Of a stretch of 64,000 nt of DNA, positions 1 to 11,900 are shown in pieces (position 1 is the first letter of the stretch; every line of letters starts with the position of its first letter). The notes beneath the pieces were generated by a model. It saw only the letters and a list, made by a program, of their open reading frames with translations. It made no database searches and had not been told where the DNA came from. Origin of the DNA: Branchiostoma lanceolatum (Eukaryota > Chordata > Leptocardii > Amphioxiformes > Branchiostomatidae); assembly GCF_035083965.1 (NCBI RefSeq), contig NC_089738.1:8706734-8770733 (forward strand), in the 5' to 3' direction. The position numbers and the translations under genes are program-made.

Positions 1-152
1 AGCTGAAGGAAGGGATGGGGAAGCTCGGAATCGAGAATAGCGACGCAACCGTCGACGTCATCGCCCAGGTGGCTGACGTGAACGGAGACGGTAAGATCAG
101 CGTCAAGGAGTTCGCAGCAGCCGTCGGCTACGGAGAGAGTACAGCTGTCTAG
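1..152 (+). CDS. EF-hand calcium-binding protein, last coding exon (partial)
   Basis: The reading frame is open from the window edge to a TAG at 150-152. It encodes a helix beginning LKEGMGKLG, then a canonical 12-residue EF-hand loop DVNGDGKISVKE (D, N, D, K, S, E at the calcium positions) followed by FAAAVGYG. This is the C-terminal EF-hand of a calmodulin-superfamily protein; the rest lies upstream of the window, so the exact member cannot be named. The 3' UTR follows, with an AATAAA at 633-638. High codon-position GC contrasts with the AT-rich sequence after the stop, which supports coding. Confidence 0.8.
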   Translation, partial: LKEGMGKLGIENSDATVDVIAQVADVNGDGKISVKEFAAAVGYGESTAV

Positions 153-1411
153 AAGACGACTGCAAATGAGCAAATCACGCCTGGCTAGCTAGTGGCTTTT
201 TCCCACAGTCAGGCCCCTACGGAGAGGGGCTGCATAGAGCTATAGTCTGTAAGAGTTTGTGCTACACAGATTAGCTATTCCCAATATCCATATCATTGAT
301 TAACGTCTCAAGCTTGTACTACAAACTTTTTGCAATGTGATTTTTGTTTTCTTTCTTCTTTTAAAGCCAAATATGTAAACGTTCATTTGATTCATTCTCT
401 GTACATGTGGCTATTCGGTATCTTTACAATCAAAAGTAATTTTCGATGACATTTCTGTGATCAAGGTCTTAAGGAATCAATAAGAGAAGATGCCTGGCTA
501 TCTTAACCGTTAGTTAACGAAAAGAAACACATTGAAAACATGTCAAGTACGTAGCATGTGCACTTTTCCAGCTTATTATCAATTTCATCGGTTGGTCATT
601 TATGATTTTTCAAACATTGGTGGAGGAAGCGAAATAAAAGACTGGTGCATGCACACCATTAGATATGAATCATGAGTGTTTCTTTGAGTTTTATTTAAAA
701 ATAATGTCTCAAAATAGCACTATTGACAATGGTCGCTTGAAGTCTGAAAATTTTCTTATGGCATAGAGGAACAAAATAAGTGGGAACATGTCCAAGTCCA
801 GTTAAATGACATAAATGAGATCCATTGATGAACAAAACACGATACATTATGATCAACTACCATGGCTCTCTAAGAAACGTTTGACACATTACGTAAAATA
901 CTATGTATTGGTTTTCGTGTTGTGTTTACCACAAACGTTCACTGTAAGACAGACAACTTGCCCTAAGCCAAGGCTCGTGTAGGGAATTGGTGGGTTGTTG
1001 AATCTTTGCCAAACTACATGTAGGTGTCGGAGAGAACACCTGGTTGATTGAAGTTATACCGCATGATCACCCTCATCGTGCGGTGATTTTTGACCTGCAC
1101 ATAGTGATAATTGGTACCTTGCTAAAAAAAGGCAACGCCTTATGTTTGGGCAGGTTCAATGTAGCTGTGTGTTTCTTGATAAGAGTCACAGATCTTCATT
1201 GTAACTACTATATGCCTGAAGGGGCCAATTACAGGTCGTGTCGTGACAAACCGTGGTGTTCTTATATCAACAATCATGTTCACATCGATAAGAAACCAGA
1301 TTGGTTAGCAAGATCATGACCTACTCAAGTTTTATTATACTTAGGCCTCTGAATCATATATCTAAGACTCTGGAAGACGTTGATCCGGTTCTTTCAAGCC
1401 GATGATGCCCC
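153..1411. other. 3' UTR and intergenic DNA
   Basis: The 3' UTR of the EF-hand gene probably runs to about 655, just after the AATAAA at 633-638. From there to 1411 I see AT-rich DNA without a convincing exon. An open frame at 1044-1319 has no splice context, no recognisable motif and no coding-like composition. Confidence 0.5.
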
Positions 1412-1603
1412 ATTCACGTATGAGTTGCGTATCAATTTTGGGGGGTTTGCTTTGCGGGAAAAAAGTTGTTTTCTACTTTGACCCTCCTTTGTGCAGCCTG
1501 GATTGCGAACCGAAAAATGACTTCTTCTTTCGCAAACTTTAGCTAAAGCTAAGGAAAACATGTTAATATGCAACTCATACGCACTTGAATATACGCACAA
1601 GTG
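1412..1603. repeat. Foldback MITE, family A copy 1
   Basis: Roughly 190-bp element with imperfect terminal inverted repeats. The right end (gcaactcatacgcacttgaa...tacgcacaag) is the reverse complement of the left ends of the copies at 25512 and 26972. The interior contains a conserved core around the words gtgcagcctgg and gcaaacttt. Three copies in this window make it a mobile family rather than a chance palindrome. No coding capacity. Confidence 0.7.
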
Positions 1604-1837
1604 TACATGTGAGCGGGCCCTACCATCACTCTGGGTCGAGGATCTAGATACAACAGGATATTAAATGAGGCCTGATTATCTGACCGATCAATCTCACACT
1701 TGACTAGTATGCGACCCTTTGATATATCACTTCAGGACGTTTCGAATTACATATTTCACTACTCTCCACTGGAATGAACCTAACATGTAACTGTCAATTC
1801 AGTTACTAATAGTTAATCAAACTCTTTTCCGCACCAG

Positions 1838-2090
1838 ATGGTGCATAGGACGGCGCCCATCTCCGTTCCAATAGCCCTTGGGCCACACAACTTTGTACCG
1901 TCGCCACAGCAGGGGGCTAGTCCACTGGTAGTGGTGTGTGTTCAACTGCTATACTCTTTCCCAGATGCTGAGTGCTCAGAAGAGAAAGCAGTACGTACCA
2001 GTTTAGAAGTCTTTGGTATGAGTCGGTCGGGAATCGAACTCACGACCTATCGTGTGCAAGGAGAATACTCAACCTGCTAGGCCGTCGAAC
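1838..2090 (-). mobile_element. tRNA-derived SINE
   Basis: Read on the minus strand, 2090 to about 2020 resembles a tRNA head: an A-box-like stretch, then GTCGTGAGTTCGATTCCCG, which contains a B-box. The body downstream shares a block of about 55 bp (words gcccatctcc and agcccttgggccacaca) with the repeat at 51057-51205. The 5' end is degenerate. An open frame on the plus strand here is only the translated repeat. Confidence 0.65.
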
Positions 2091-3279
2091 CCAAACCTGT
2101 CGTATCCAGACCCGTGCCTATCCAGTTCCGTGTCCGACCATCCAGGACTGTACCCGGAAGTGCTGTCAATCACTGTGATTGACCGGACAGTGACCTACCA
2201 CGTGCTGTGCGAACTGCACCAGTCATCAGTACTACTTTTGATTAGTTCATGGTGCCCCCGTAGGGGTTCACAAAAATTGCCGTGGTGGACGGTATTTCAC
2301 GTCCCCCAGGCGGGGTATTGGGAAAAGTTTTCAACTAGCAATAATCACGCCTCGGTTGGACCTCATCGGCTATGATATCGCCTCTGCGCAAAGTTAACGA
2401 TGTACACGCCATTTTGCGGCCAGCTCAAGAACAAAAACATTTTGTTTGTGGTCCATTGCTATCACCAAAACCATTTTGTACGCTAAGTGAATATGCTACG
2501 AAGGCTGATACTTCTTAAATCTATCTATTGAGAACGAACATATCTATTAATTTTTTTCATACAAGTCTTTTTATGTCAATTAGGTGTTTTGATCAATTAG
2601 ATGCTACAATGATCAACTTGAACTAATGAATATCAACTGCGACATCAACGAGGCCTCATTATCATAAATTATGCATTAAATTGCAGACAAACGCAGTAAA
2701 CAGCGTCGGGTCAGAGGTAAATGCTCTTGGGAACATAATTACATGTATGAACATGTACTACATGTATAATGTTCTAGCAAATATGTACTGATAACTATGT
2801 ACTAAGTGGACAATAACCAAAACAAGTAAAATTAAGTGCATCGCAATCATTATACATTTGAGCCGTAGCATGGGTAATATCAAGGAGGTGGTAATATAGA
2901 AAGGCAATTAAAAGTTGGATTTGACATAAGTACATATGGTGGTCACTTGAATTGTCCTGTTCAGAACCCTTGAAATCCATGGAATTTGAATGAAATTAAC
3001 CTTATTGATGTAACGTACTAGGTGCATTTATAGCAGTCAATATCAGATGGATTTACAGTATTATACAGCTCTGCTAAAGGAGGTTTCCATGTCACCTCCC
3101 AACTTTCGTCTGGGATTAATCCAATCAACGGTCGAGGCCAGCTATATCACGTGACCGGCCTCAACCAATCAAACCACCGCATGGGTCAGTCATGAATTTT
3201 GATTACTTGCAAAGATGATCAGTTACTCGGTAACTTCCTTAGCCATAGGATCTGTCGTGTTTTTCTTCTGCAAGACAAC
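2091..3279. other. Intergenic DNA upstream of the small secreted-protein gene
   Basis: Mostly AT-rich sequence with no exon I can support. The last 250 bp look promoter-like: a CCAAT box in the segment caaccaatcaaacc (about 3160-3173), and a short GGAGGT/ACCTCC palindrome near 3077-3098. No clear TATA box was seen. Promoter assignment is inference. Confidence 0.4.
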
Positions 3280-5837
3280 ATGAATCCCTCTACTCTGTCC
3301 ATGCTACTACTGGTTACTGCCTGCTGTTTCCTTTTCATCGAGGTGGCTACTGGCGAGGACAACAGCGTTACATCTGGTAAGTAAACAAATTATGCAGTAT
3401 TTCTTAAAAGAATAATTCTAGCCTAGACAAGATGGGTGAATGTGTCTCAGTCATAACCAGAGTAACAAACAGGCACCAGCGACAAAGCTTAAATAGAAAC
3501 CTACAATTTTACATATGGATATGGAGTCTTCTGTATGATGACTTTGATGAGGCAAGGGTGTTTGATATATCCATATCATTGGATGGTGTAACAGGTAAAA
3601 GATGTATAACAGGTTTCTTGAAAGAACAATTGTTTAGAGAAATTGAGGTTTATGCTTATTATTATTATAATGATATATGTATTTGTCAGTTCCCGAGCTG
3701 TTACCATAAAGTGACGCTATTCCACATGATTTTCCAGAGTTTGACAGTCCAGGGTTCGGTAACAGGTCTTTTCGCCCCCTGACCCGTTCGTCCCCTGGTC
3801 CTTTCGTCCTCATCATGGACATTTCGTCCTCCCATTTAACAACATTTAATCCCTAAATGACTAGTTATTTTATCACGTATTATTCAGATTCATTTAGATA
3901 TTACTTTAAAAGTATTTTCCGGCAGCTAAACTCTGAGCCGGCGAAGTACTTGCCGTTTCCAGACGAGTCATACTTCGATCGCGGTACACTTCCAGTCGGT
4001 CTTGGGCAGCGTTTTTAAAATACAGTCCCATACAGTCAATTTCCTTGTCAAAATTTCATTTCAGTCAGCTCATTTACTCACACAAACTCCGTAAAAGGCG
4101 CCCACGAGCGATTTGCAACATGCGTAAACATCCAATATGGCGGGCGCGGCGGCGGCGACATGATGATGTCCCTCGCCGCTCGCGCGTCACTTTAGTCATG
4201 TTAGTGTCGGTTTTCCAACGTGAAAGACTTGAGAAAGCAACACTGAAGGTTTTTTGAGATGTTATGATGAAAATTGAGTACTTTGTAATTGTGAGACAAG
4301 CGTCATCCTAGAACGAAATGTCCATGACGGGGACGAAAGGACCCGGGGACGAACGGGTCAGGGGGCGAAAAGTCTTGTAACCCAGGGTTCCTCACAGACA
4401 AGAAAGCGATCAGGAGCTACATCAAAAAGGCCGACAACAGTGAGTGTGTATGATTCTTTTGAATTAGAACATTTATGTTCTAAAAATCAAGTTTTTCTGA
4501 AATTATATATATGTAAGTAAGGAGGTTTATTATAACCGCCATTAATCCTCCGGTTTAGACACGCATATTTCAAGCACATTCGGAGCCGAAGTTCGACTTA
4601 GCGGAGTCACTTTTGGACTGTGTAAACAGATATTTAGTATTCATGGATTCTATTTTGCCACCGGTAGGTCTGCTTGGAGATTATACCCACCCTATTCCAT
4701 CCAACAGCTGTTACTATAACCAAGGACATTATATGTCCTTGCTATAACCAAGTTGTCTGACTGTCCCATGTGAATAGTTGCAAAACACCTCGGATTTTCA
4801 GAGCGATACCACTTATTACCATTGATTGATTGTTTAATTTCCATACGAAAGTATGGCCGACCAAAGCTAGGTTCAATTCACACCACACAAAGCCTACGGA
4901 ACTTTGAATGTCAAAGATGATACCAGCCACTGAATAGATCTAGCCGTATATGCAAATACTGCGTCATTAGCATTATAAATACAACATACATTTGATAGGC
5001 TTAGCTCAACTTAGAACTGTGTGTTGTTTTCTGTTTGTTGCGATTTCACAGCCTTTCGTTCTGATTGAAATGTTCTGTTGATACATGGCATCATTGTCTC
5101 TGAGGTGAATTCAAAACCAACAAAGAAGAAAACTCACACAGACCATAGACACTACACCCAACTTTTTTCCTGATTTTTAATACCCGATCAATCTACGCAA
5201 ATCAAACATGCCCGAAAGTTCAGAAACGCTGTATCTTTTTTTCTCGTTTACTATTCCAGAAGTGAAGGCGGTACATGATGTCCACGCCATGATGGTCGCT
5301 AAGGGACTAAACAAACGGGCAAAGAAGTTCATGAAAAGAGAAAAGACTCGTTGTGAGTATTTGTTATATTGTCTACCTCCTTTATTTTCAATACTGCACG
5401 GGCCAACCAATAATAAGAGTTTATTTGCAAGTTCTTGCCGAGGGCTAATTGCAACATGAAATAGTACAAAGAACAAGAACACAGATAGACTAATTACTAT
5501 TCTAAAGAAGAACTTCTACTGAAAACAATCTAAGCCTTTAGGGTTTGGCATCTTTTTCTAAAGCAACGAAAAGACAAATAACGCTTATCCCCCAGATTCG
5601 CCTTTTCACGTCCCTTTGATGGTGCGTTTTCGATGACGCCAACCAAATTTAGCTTTTAAAGATTGAATCACTGTCGACTCAAGAATGACTATCAAAGACT
5701 AAAACTGACGAATTTATTTCCCTACAGTGGAAAAGTACAAGCAGAAGCTTAGGAACGATCGAAGAAAGAACGGCATCTCCAAGCGCACTGACAGTCGCCC
5801 CGGCGGAAACTATGCAGGAAATGCCCGAAGGGGCTAA
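3280..5837 (+). CDS. Small secreted basic protein, dibasic-rich (possible peptide precursor)
   Basis: Four exons: 3280-3376, 4398-4439, 5260-5352, 5728-5837. All introns are phase 1 with good GT-AG sites (GTAAGT, GTGAGT, GTGAGT), giving a 113-residue product. Residues 1-25 are a clear signal peptide (hydrophobic LLLVTACCFLFI core), so the protein is secreted. The remainder is strongly basic, with KR/RR pairs at 65-66, 72-73, 89-90, 96-97 and 111-112, possible prohormone-convertase sites. No cysteines occur after the signal peptide. I do not recognise the family. A weak resemblance to the parathyroid-hormone core (AV...KG then RLEKYKQKL against RVEWLRKKL) may be chance. It is flanked by repeats and has no partner gene nearby. 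The start is the Met directly before the signal peptide; an upstream in-frame Met would bury it. Confidence 0.65.
3758..4382. mobile_element. 625-bp non-autonomous DNA transposon with 8-bp TSD
   Basis: Long terminal inverted repeats, about 70-80 bp each: the left begins GGTAACAGGTCTTTTCG and the right end is its near-perfect reverse complement (...gtcttgtaacc). Flanking direct repeats CAGGGTTC at 3750-3757 and 4383-4390 form an exact 8-bp target-site duplication. An 8-bp TSD points to a hAT- or P-like transposase, but the interior has no transposase. It sits in intron 1 of the small secreted-protein gene, its right end 15 bp from exon 2. Confidence 0.85.
5404..5462 (-). repeat. LINE 3'-end fragment
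   Basis: The words tttatttgcaagttcttgcc and gggctaattgc match the segment at about 49752-49795, which is the 3' UTR of the LINE remnant on the minus strand there. It lies in intron 3 of the small secreted-protein gene. Short and without coding. Confidence 0.45.
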
Positions 5838-5971
5838 GGAGGATATAGAGGCTATGCCTATGGAGGATAAAGTGGCTGAGATCATTGCTGCAATGAAGAC
5901 TTAGCTTCTACCAGTTTCCAGGCGTGGCTGGAAAGAGAAGAACTTGATCGGATAACAAATCAAAGGAGTTT

Positions 5972-6022
5972 GCCGGCCGATAAATACAGTTTGCAACGCC
6001 AAGACCCTATTTATCGGCCGGC
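5972..6022 (+). other. 3' UTR hairpin (15-bp perfect stem)
   Basis: GCCGGCCGATAAATA at 5972-5986 pairs perfectly with its complement at 6008-6022 across a 21-nt loop. It lies 135 bp after the stop of the small secreted-protein gene, so it is probably in the 3' UTR. It could be an mRNA structural element or the remains of a foldback repeat. Confidence 0.6.
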
Positions 6023-6779
6023 CAACTCATCTAGCATGTTATCTCTCTATTTGGCCGATGTCTACTCTTTCCAAATACGCATGGAGCCTTTAGTATTAAC
6101 CGTTTTCTTTTGTATAGTCTTTTATCCAGTAACCAGCTAATCTGTGGACATAATCTTCCACGACATTTCTTTGCGATACAATTTTGATCAGAACGATTGG
6201 TAACGTTAGGTAGCATGCTTGTATTTTCTGCCTTGTACTTGTTTTAGCGAATCGCCCTTGATGTAACTGAATTAAAGCATCTTCACAACCCAATATATTT
6301 TCTTATTTATTATGACGTTGGTACATATGTTCATATGGTGCAAAGTAAGCATACACATATCTCGCCCAAATAATGATTCAGAAACATTTCATATTCATTA
6401 ATACTATAGTATATTATTCCGGTCGTCCCAATGACTGTGCGTTCTTTTACGTCAGCTACAAACGGATAGGCCTGTGGTGCGACCAAAAACTCCGTAAGTT
6501 CCTGTAGTCAGGAGTTTATGATGTTGTTGCTGGATGTCTTCCATGTCGGCTTTACTTTCATGAGGAGATTCAACGGATTTTTGTTTTCAGAAAGTCGGTG
6601 GGTCGATGGTTGAGTTTTCTTGTGGTTGTTTCAGACGTACAAAGTCCATCGTGGCATGGTGTACCATGGTCGTGGATTGTACCAAATACATAGAAATCTT
6701 TATTGACACGACAAATGTACAGCGACTTTCGTAAGGTCTTCTACAGCTATACATGCAAAACAACAAACAATGGTATACC
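6023..6779. other. Intergenic DNA
   Basis: AT-rich; possible poly(A) signal variants (ATTAAA-like) near 6272 for the preceding gene. No exon or recognisable repeat was found. The right part may be the 3' UTR of the adjoining LINE remnant, because it carries an actttattg-like word near 6700. Confidence 0.35.
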
Positions 6780-7215
6780 AAATGATTAACCTAAGTACAA
6801 GTACTAGTATATGAATACTTCAACATGTCGAGTTTAACGTATCACTTACACTGCTAGTTCTAGGATCTAAACATTCTTTGATATATTTACCTATTTGCAT
6901 GCAGTAAGGGTTGTCTCCTTCTTGAATGTATTTGAATTTATCTATAGACTGGAATGTATCAAATTCTGTTGAACAAGCGGATAAAAGGCTGAACAGCTTT
7001 GAGCGTTTATCATGATATCGTGGACAATCTAGGATAAAGTGTTGTTCATCTTCAATTTCATTTGGACAGAATGGACAAAACCTCTGGTCACTGGGAATTT
7101 TATGGTATCTTCCGATTTCCACATTTAATCTATGACTACATATTCTTATCTTACTGACTGCTCTACGAACTTCAAAATTATGTATGAAGTATATCCGATC
7201 GGTAATTTTCTTGTC
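6780..7215 (-). pseudogene. 5'-truncated LINE remnant, C-terminal zinc-knuckle region
   Basis: The minus-strand frame 7122-6820 reads IGRYHKIPSDQRFCPFC, then IEDEQHFILDCPRYHDKR: a CxxC...H...C knuckle typical of the C-terminus of non-LTR retrotransposon ORF2 proteins. A second remnant at 49876-50396 has the same motif order. The reverse-transcriptase and endonuclease domains are missing, so this is a dead 5'-truncated copy. Confidence 0.7.
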
Positions 7216-7633
7216 CGTGCCTTTTATTTAAAACGGAATAAATGTTAAGTTTTGAATTGTTTTGAATAGAAGTATGCCATTTTTGCATGTATATATCCTG
7301 TAAACGGGTTCGCAATTGATCACTTTATATGACCCAGGGTTTGTCCATGCATGCCCCAAACCATTATAGTTATATGTACTAGTAGTCAAGGTGTGTCGGG
7401 TAACAGCAAGGAGATAAAACCGCTTTGGTAACAGCAAGGTCACCTGGCTGTGCTTTTGTGCCAAGCTCAGGCGCTTTGAGTTAGCTGTGACCAATGTCTT
7501 AAGACCTACACTTGAATCCCCACAACTACTTCCAGAGCGTGTGCCAATCACCCCCGACCTTCACACAACCGCCACGTGACGTAACTACCAGTCAGTCACC
7601 AGCCAACCCCCATACTCATCAGCGTACGCACAC

Positions 7634-7639
<6 letters not shown>

Positions 7640-7708
<69 letters not shown>

Positions 7709-7735
7709 CACACAAAACACACAAAACACACACGC
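7640..7735. repeat. (CA)n microsatellite
   Basis: Nearly pure CA dinucleotide repeat from about 7640 to 7705, then CACAAAA-type variants to 7730. The Thr/His-rich open frames here are artefacts of the repeat. Confidence 0.95.
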
Positions 7736-8000
7736 GCGCACTTAAAGAGGCCAGGAGACAACCCTAGCTGTCCAACTAATTATAGAATCAGGCCACACAG
7801 GCTCTTAATTATTCAAATACCATACATGGCAAAATTTCAACAGAGAAGAGAAATATGGATCATCCACTTCTTGCATCGAGACGCCAAGCAAAAAAAAAGG
7901 CAAAAGCAATACATGTATAGTCTTGTTATAGTCGCGGAGAGAGTTGTGTATCAGTCAGGAGGAAGTCGACAGAATCATGGCGTGACGGTGTCTTCATCTT

Positions 8001-8168
8001 CAAGCAGATATACAGATGACAAGACAGTATCCAAAGGGCCAAAACAGTATCCAACTTGCCACCGACATTATAAACTTCCGACTGAAGGCAGATCCTCGTG
8101 GCGACCAGTTGGATACTGTTTTATCCCTTTGGATGCTGTCTAGATCTTGTCACTGGTACATCTGCTTG
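8001..8168. repeat. CCAAGCAGA-type foldback element
   Basis: Two arms of about 60 bp in inverted orientation. The left arm (8001-8060) contains acagtatccaaaggg and aaaacagtatccaact; the right arm (8102-8168) is its reverse complement with a few differences. The outer end reads ccaagcagat, linking it to the foldbacks at 41038 and 42296. The central loop is about 40 bp. Confidence 0.75.
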
Positions 8169-8590
8169 GTGGTACTACATTGTACTTTAATAGGAAAGGC
8201 CCGGGGGGATATCTAACAAAAGACAGTGACCAGACAGGTTAGGTGGCTTTTCAGACCTCATTGTTCAAACCAAGGGCGTTTCTAACCTCACTGCACACTG
8301 CAAGCTACGGTCGTGCATTTTTGTCTCACAGGTGAGAATATATCTACTGTTCAAATGCCAGATATCTAATACAGGAATGAATGTATAGAAGCTTTGTTCC
8401 CAAATCATCGTTAACTTACAAAGTCGAATTACGTCAACATGCAACTTACAAAGCACAACTCATTCGATTGGTGGAGGTGTCTTTAGATATCGAGTCTGTG
8501 GCTGAAATTGTTTAGTTGTAACGTTACGAGGCGTGTCATCATGAGTCTGCTTACCTTTGTTTTCAACACAGTTGTATTTACCGGTGTAAG

Positions 8591-8885
8591 ATGTTGAAGC
8601 TTCTGACGTCGAGTTCCCGGATTCTCTGTGAGAAGGGCTTGCCCGACTTGCAGAAACTGACAGCTGCAGTACCGGCAGTTATCGCAAGAAGGCAGCATTC
8701 CCATACGAGCAATGGGCCAAGTGCAACACCAGTGGGGAGTCCAGGTATGGAGTTTTTTTTTCGTTCTAGTGTGAGGTAAAGATTTTACGTGATGACGAAT
8801 GGAAGAGCACGTTTTGTGTGAGTGTGTAGTAAGCGTGTATGTTGTATGTATGTGTGTGTGCACGTGTGTGTGTGTGTGTGTGTGC

Positions 8886-8917
<32 letters not shown>

Positions 8918-11900
8918 GTGTGCATGTGTGTGTGTATGTATGTGTGTGTGTGTGTGTGTGCATGTGTGTGTGTGTGTATGTATGTGTGTGCATGTGTGTG
9001 TGTATGTGTGTGTGTGTGTGTGTGTATGTGTGTATTTGTATGACAGAGTGCGACAGAATCAGAGACACAGAGATCCATTTGAGATTTTTCTTGCTGTATA
9101 TACAACAGGTTCCCAGCCGAAGATCGACTTCACAGCTCGTCTCTTGGAAATGCGAAACGGCCAAAAGGTAACGTCTACTACGGCTTATCAAAATTCCTTG
9201 AAATGAGAGTGATCCATGGACATATCTAAAATAGCTACACATTAAAACGTTTCGATGACATAAATTCTTATAGAACATTTGAAAGGAATATAAAGTATGG
9301 AGAACTAGAGTTCCACGACCTCATACCTTCGCCAAATGATTTGAACCTTTATGACTGACATATTAGGAGTGTTTCTCATCAATTCTAAATCATACCAGTT
9401 GATTGTCTTAAAATATAACATGCCCAAAGTATGAGCTTAACAAATTATGAGCTTAACAAAGAAGGTTGTGCTAATATTTATACACACAAACAAACGCTAC
9501 CCTCTGCATAACCTTCTCGGCGAAGGTAATCATATCCCTCCTAACTTGAATGAGAGGCTGACACTATAGCCCGATTTACACAGATGTCTTTGCGTGTGTA
9601 GAATACGCGTGTGTAAATCTGGCTTATGAATATGATATATCCTAACCGTCCCGTAGGTCCAGCCAACATTCTCAGTGGATGAACTCCAGCGGAGACTAAA
9701 CCTGCTGCGTACTCTCATGGTCAGCAGTAACATAGACGCCGCCCTGTTCACGTCTTACCACAACATCAACTACTACAACGACTTTCTGCACACTGCATTC
9801 GGCAGGCCCTATGGGCTGGTCGTCACCATGGACAAGGTGCTCTCCATATCCGCAGGTACGTCACATCCGGTTTTCCCACCGCAGGTGTTTGCACTCACGT
9901 GACCGTGACGTAAGCATTGTCCGCCATACTGGATGGTTAAACCTGGGCTAAAAGTTGGATTTGTGGGCGAAAATTTGGATTTGTATACATTATTAATCTT
10001 TAGTGTTTTAATAATGATGTACAGCGTACCTACGCAACATTTGGGAATATAACATACATGTAGTCTAATTAATGGTAGACCAGGACCAGGCAGTTGCAAA
10101 TTAAGTACAAAATGTAGCAGTCATTATCTGCTTGATAGATAGTCATAAAGTGATCATCACCCAACTGGTCCCTAAAATGCGATGTTAAAACAAAAACAAA
10201 AACAAACAAAAATACGGAAAATGCATTTCGTTCCCGTGGGCCGCCGAAACATTTTCAGTTTTCATATTAAAAGCCGGCTTGTTTTTCCTTTTGAAACCTT
10301 GCAGCCGTTGACGGCGGCCAACCCTGGAGACGGACACAGATAGGCGAGAACGTCTTATACACCGACTGGGTGCCCGACAACTTCTACCACGCGGTCCAAA
10401 GAGAGCTGGCGGACCGAGGCCTCATGACGCTCGGTGTGGAGTTCGACCACATGACGCTAGATGGCTTCGCCAAGCTAAACCAGGCCGTGCCCGACATGCA
10501 GAAAATAGACATAGGGAACCCCGCCATGCGCCTGCGCCTGAAGAAATCGGACGAAGAGATTGCGCTTATCAGGTGTGCATGCCAACTTTTTCTTGCTATG
10601 ACCTATGTCTGGTCAGGATTCTGACAGTTGTGCCCTTTAAATGCTAACATATCTATAGCTTTATTATATCCACAGAAGAACTGAATTTCATTAACACAAT
10701 CAGGTCAAAATAATGTATCCTAACTATATACTATATGTTATATTTCATAAAATATAGAGACAAACTTTTCAAAAGGTAAATCCCAAACCTTCTTGAAACA
10801 ATTAGAGATTGTCTTCATTGTTTCTGTTGGTTTCTTTCCTACTCTTCTCCATATCCCTGTATCTGTGGTCCATTCCGCTGTGGTATTGGAACAGAGAGGG
10901 CGCACGTATAGCTGACCTGGGCGGGTGGGCTGTGGTGGAGGCGCTGGAGGAGGTCGTGCCTGAGTACGAGCTAGCGATCCACGCTAAAAACACCATGATC
11001 AATGAAGTGGCCAGGACCTACCCGCATGGCGAACTCATGGACAGTCAGTACAAAATTACTTCCTTATATGGTGTTGGCTGCATATGACGTCACGGCCGCC
11101 ATATTGGCTGGTTAAACCTTGAGTAGTCAAACCTATAGGTTTGCATGTGTATAATGTGTAATCATTATTCCTCTTTAACTGCCGGGGTATCATGCAAAAT
11201 TCTTTAGACAATTGCAATGTAAGCAGATCTTAATTGCCCATTTATCAAGACTGAGTGTGTTCCCCTCTCTTCCCCCAGCTTGGTCGTTGATCAATTCAGG
11301 TCTCAACACTGACGGGGGACACAACCCTTTGACGTCACGGCGCGTGCGCAGTGGGGATATCCTGTCAGTCAACGTCTTCCCCATGATTGCTGGGTATGGC
11401 CTGAATTTCGGAATATTGTCACGTTTTCAATTTTTGTCGAATTGAAGTAAGACAGTGAATGGCTTACCTGGGGCGTTTGTGCGAGTTCTCTTGACTCGGA
11501 AGCAAGCACATAAGCTCCAAGCAGATGTAGAAAAGCAAAACCGTAACGTTTCTCAACTGTAGGTATCTCTGTCCTTACATTTCAGGTACTACACTGCCCT
11601 GGAGAGGACCATGTTCCTGAACCACGCCTCCGACGCTCACCTAGCCCTGTGGGAGAAAAATTGTCAAGTAAGGCTGGTCGCCATCTTGTCGAGTCATTTT
11701 TGTCTCAGGGCAGCTGGGTTTACAGAATTATGTTATGAGACAAAGTGTACTTTTTTTGTTCGGTGGAGACGCTTATTACTATACGTTTTTCGACTTGGCT
11801 AGGTCGTCATCTTGTCCTTGTGCATTCCGTTGCATGGGTTTCTTCAACAGAAAATTGAGGGAACTTCACTTTGACTTTATTTGGACCAGTCTTGGGATAA

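Noticed and set aside
1044-1319. 91-codon frame
   Set aside because: No homology, no splice context, AT-rich composition like its surroundings.
7512-7745. Open frame ending in a His/Thr run
   Set aside because: CA microsatellite artefact.
8766-9278. Long His/Thr-rich and Cys/Val-rich open frames on both strands
   Set aside because: They are translations of the TG/CA microsatellite; no conserved motif or splice structure.
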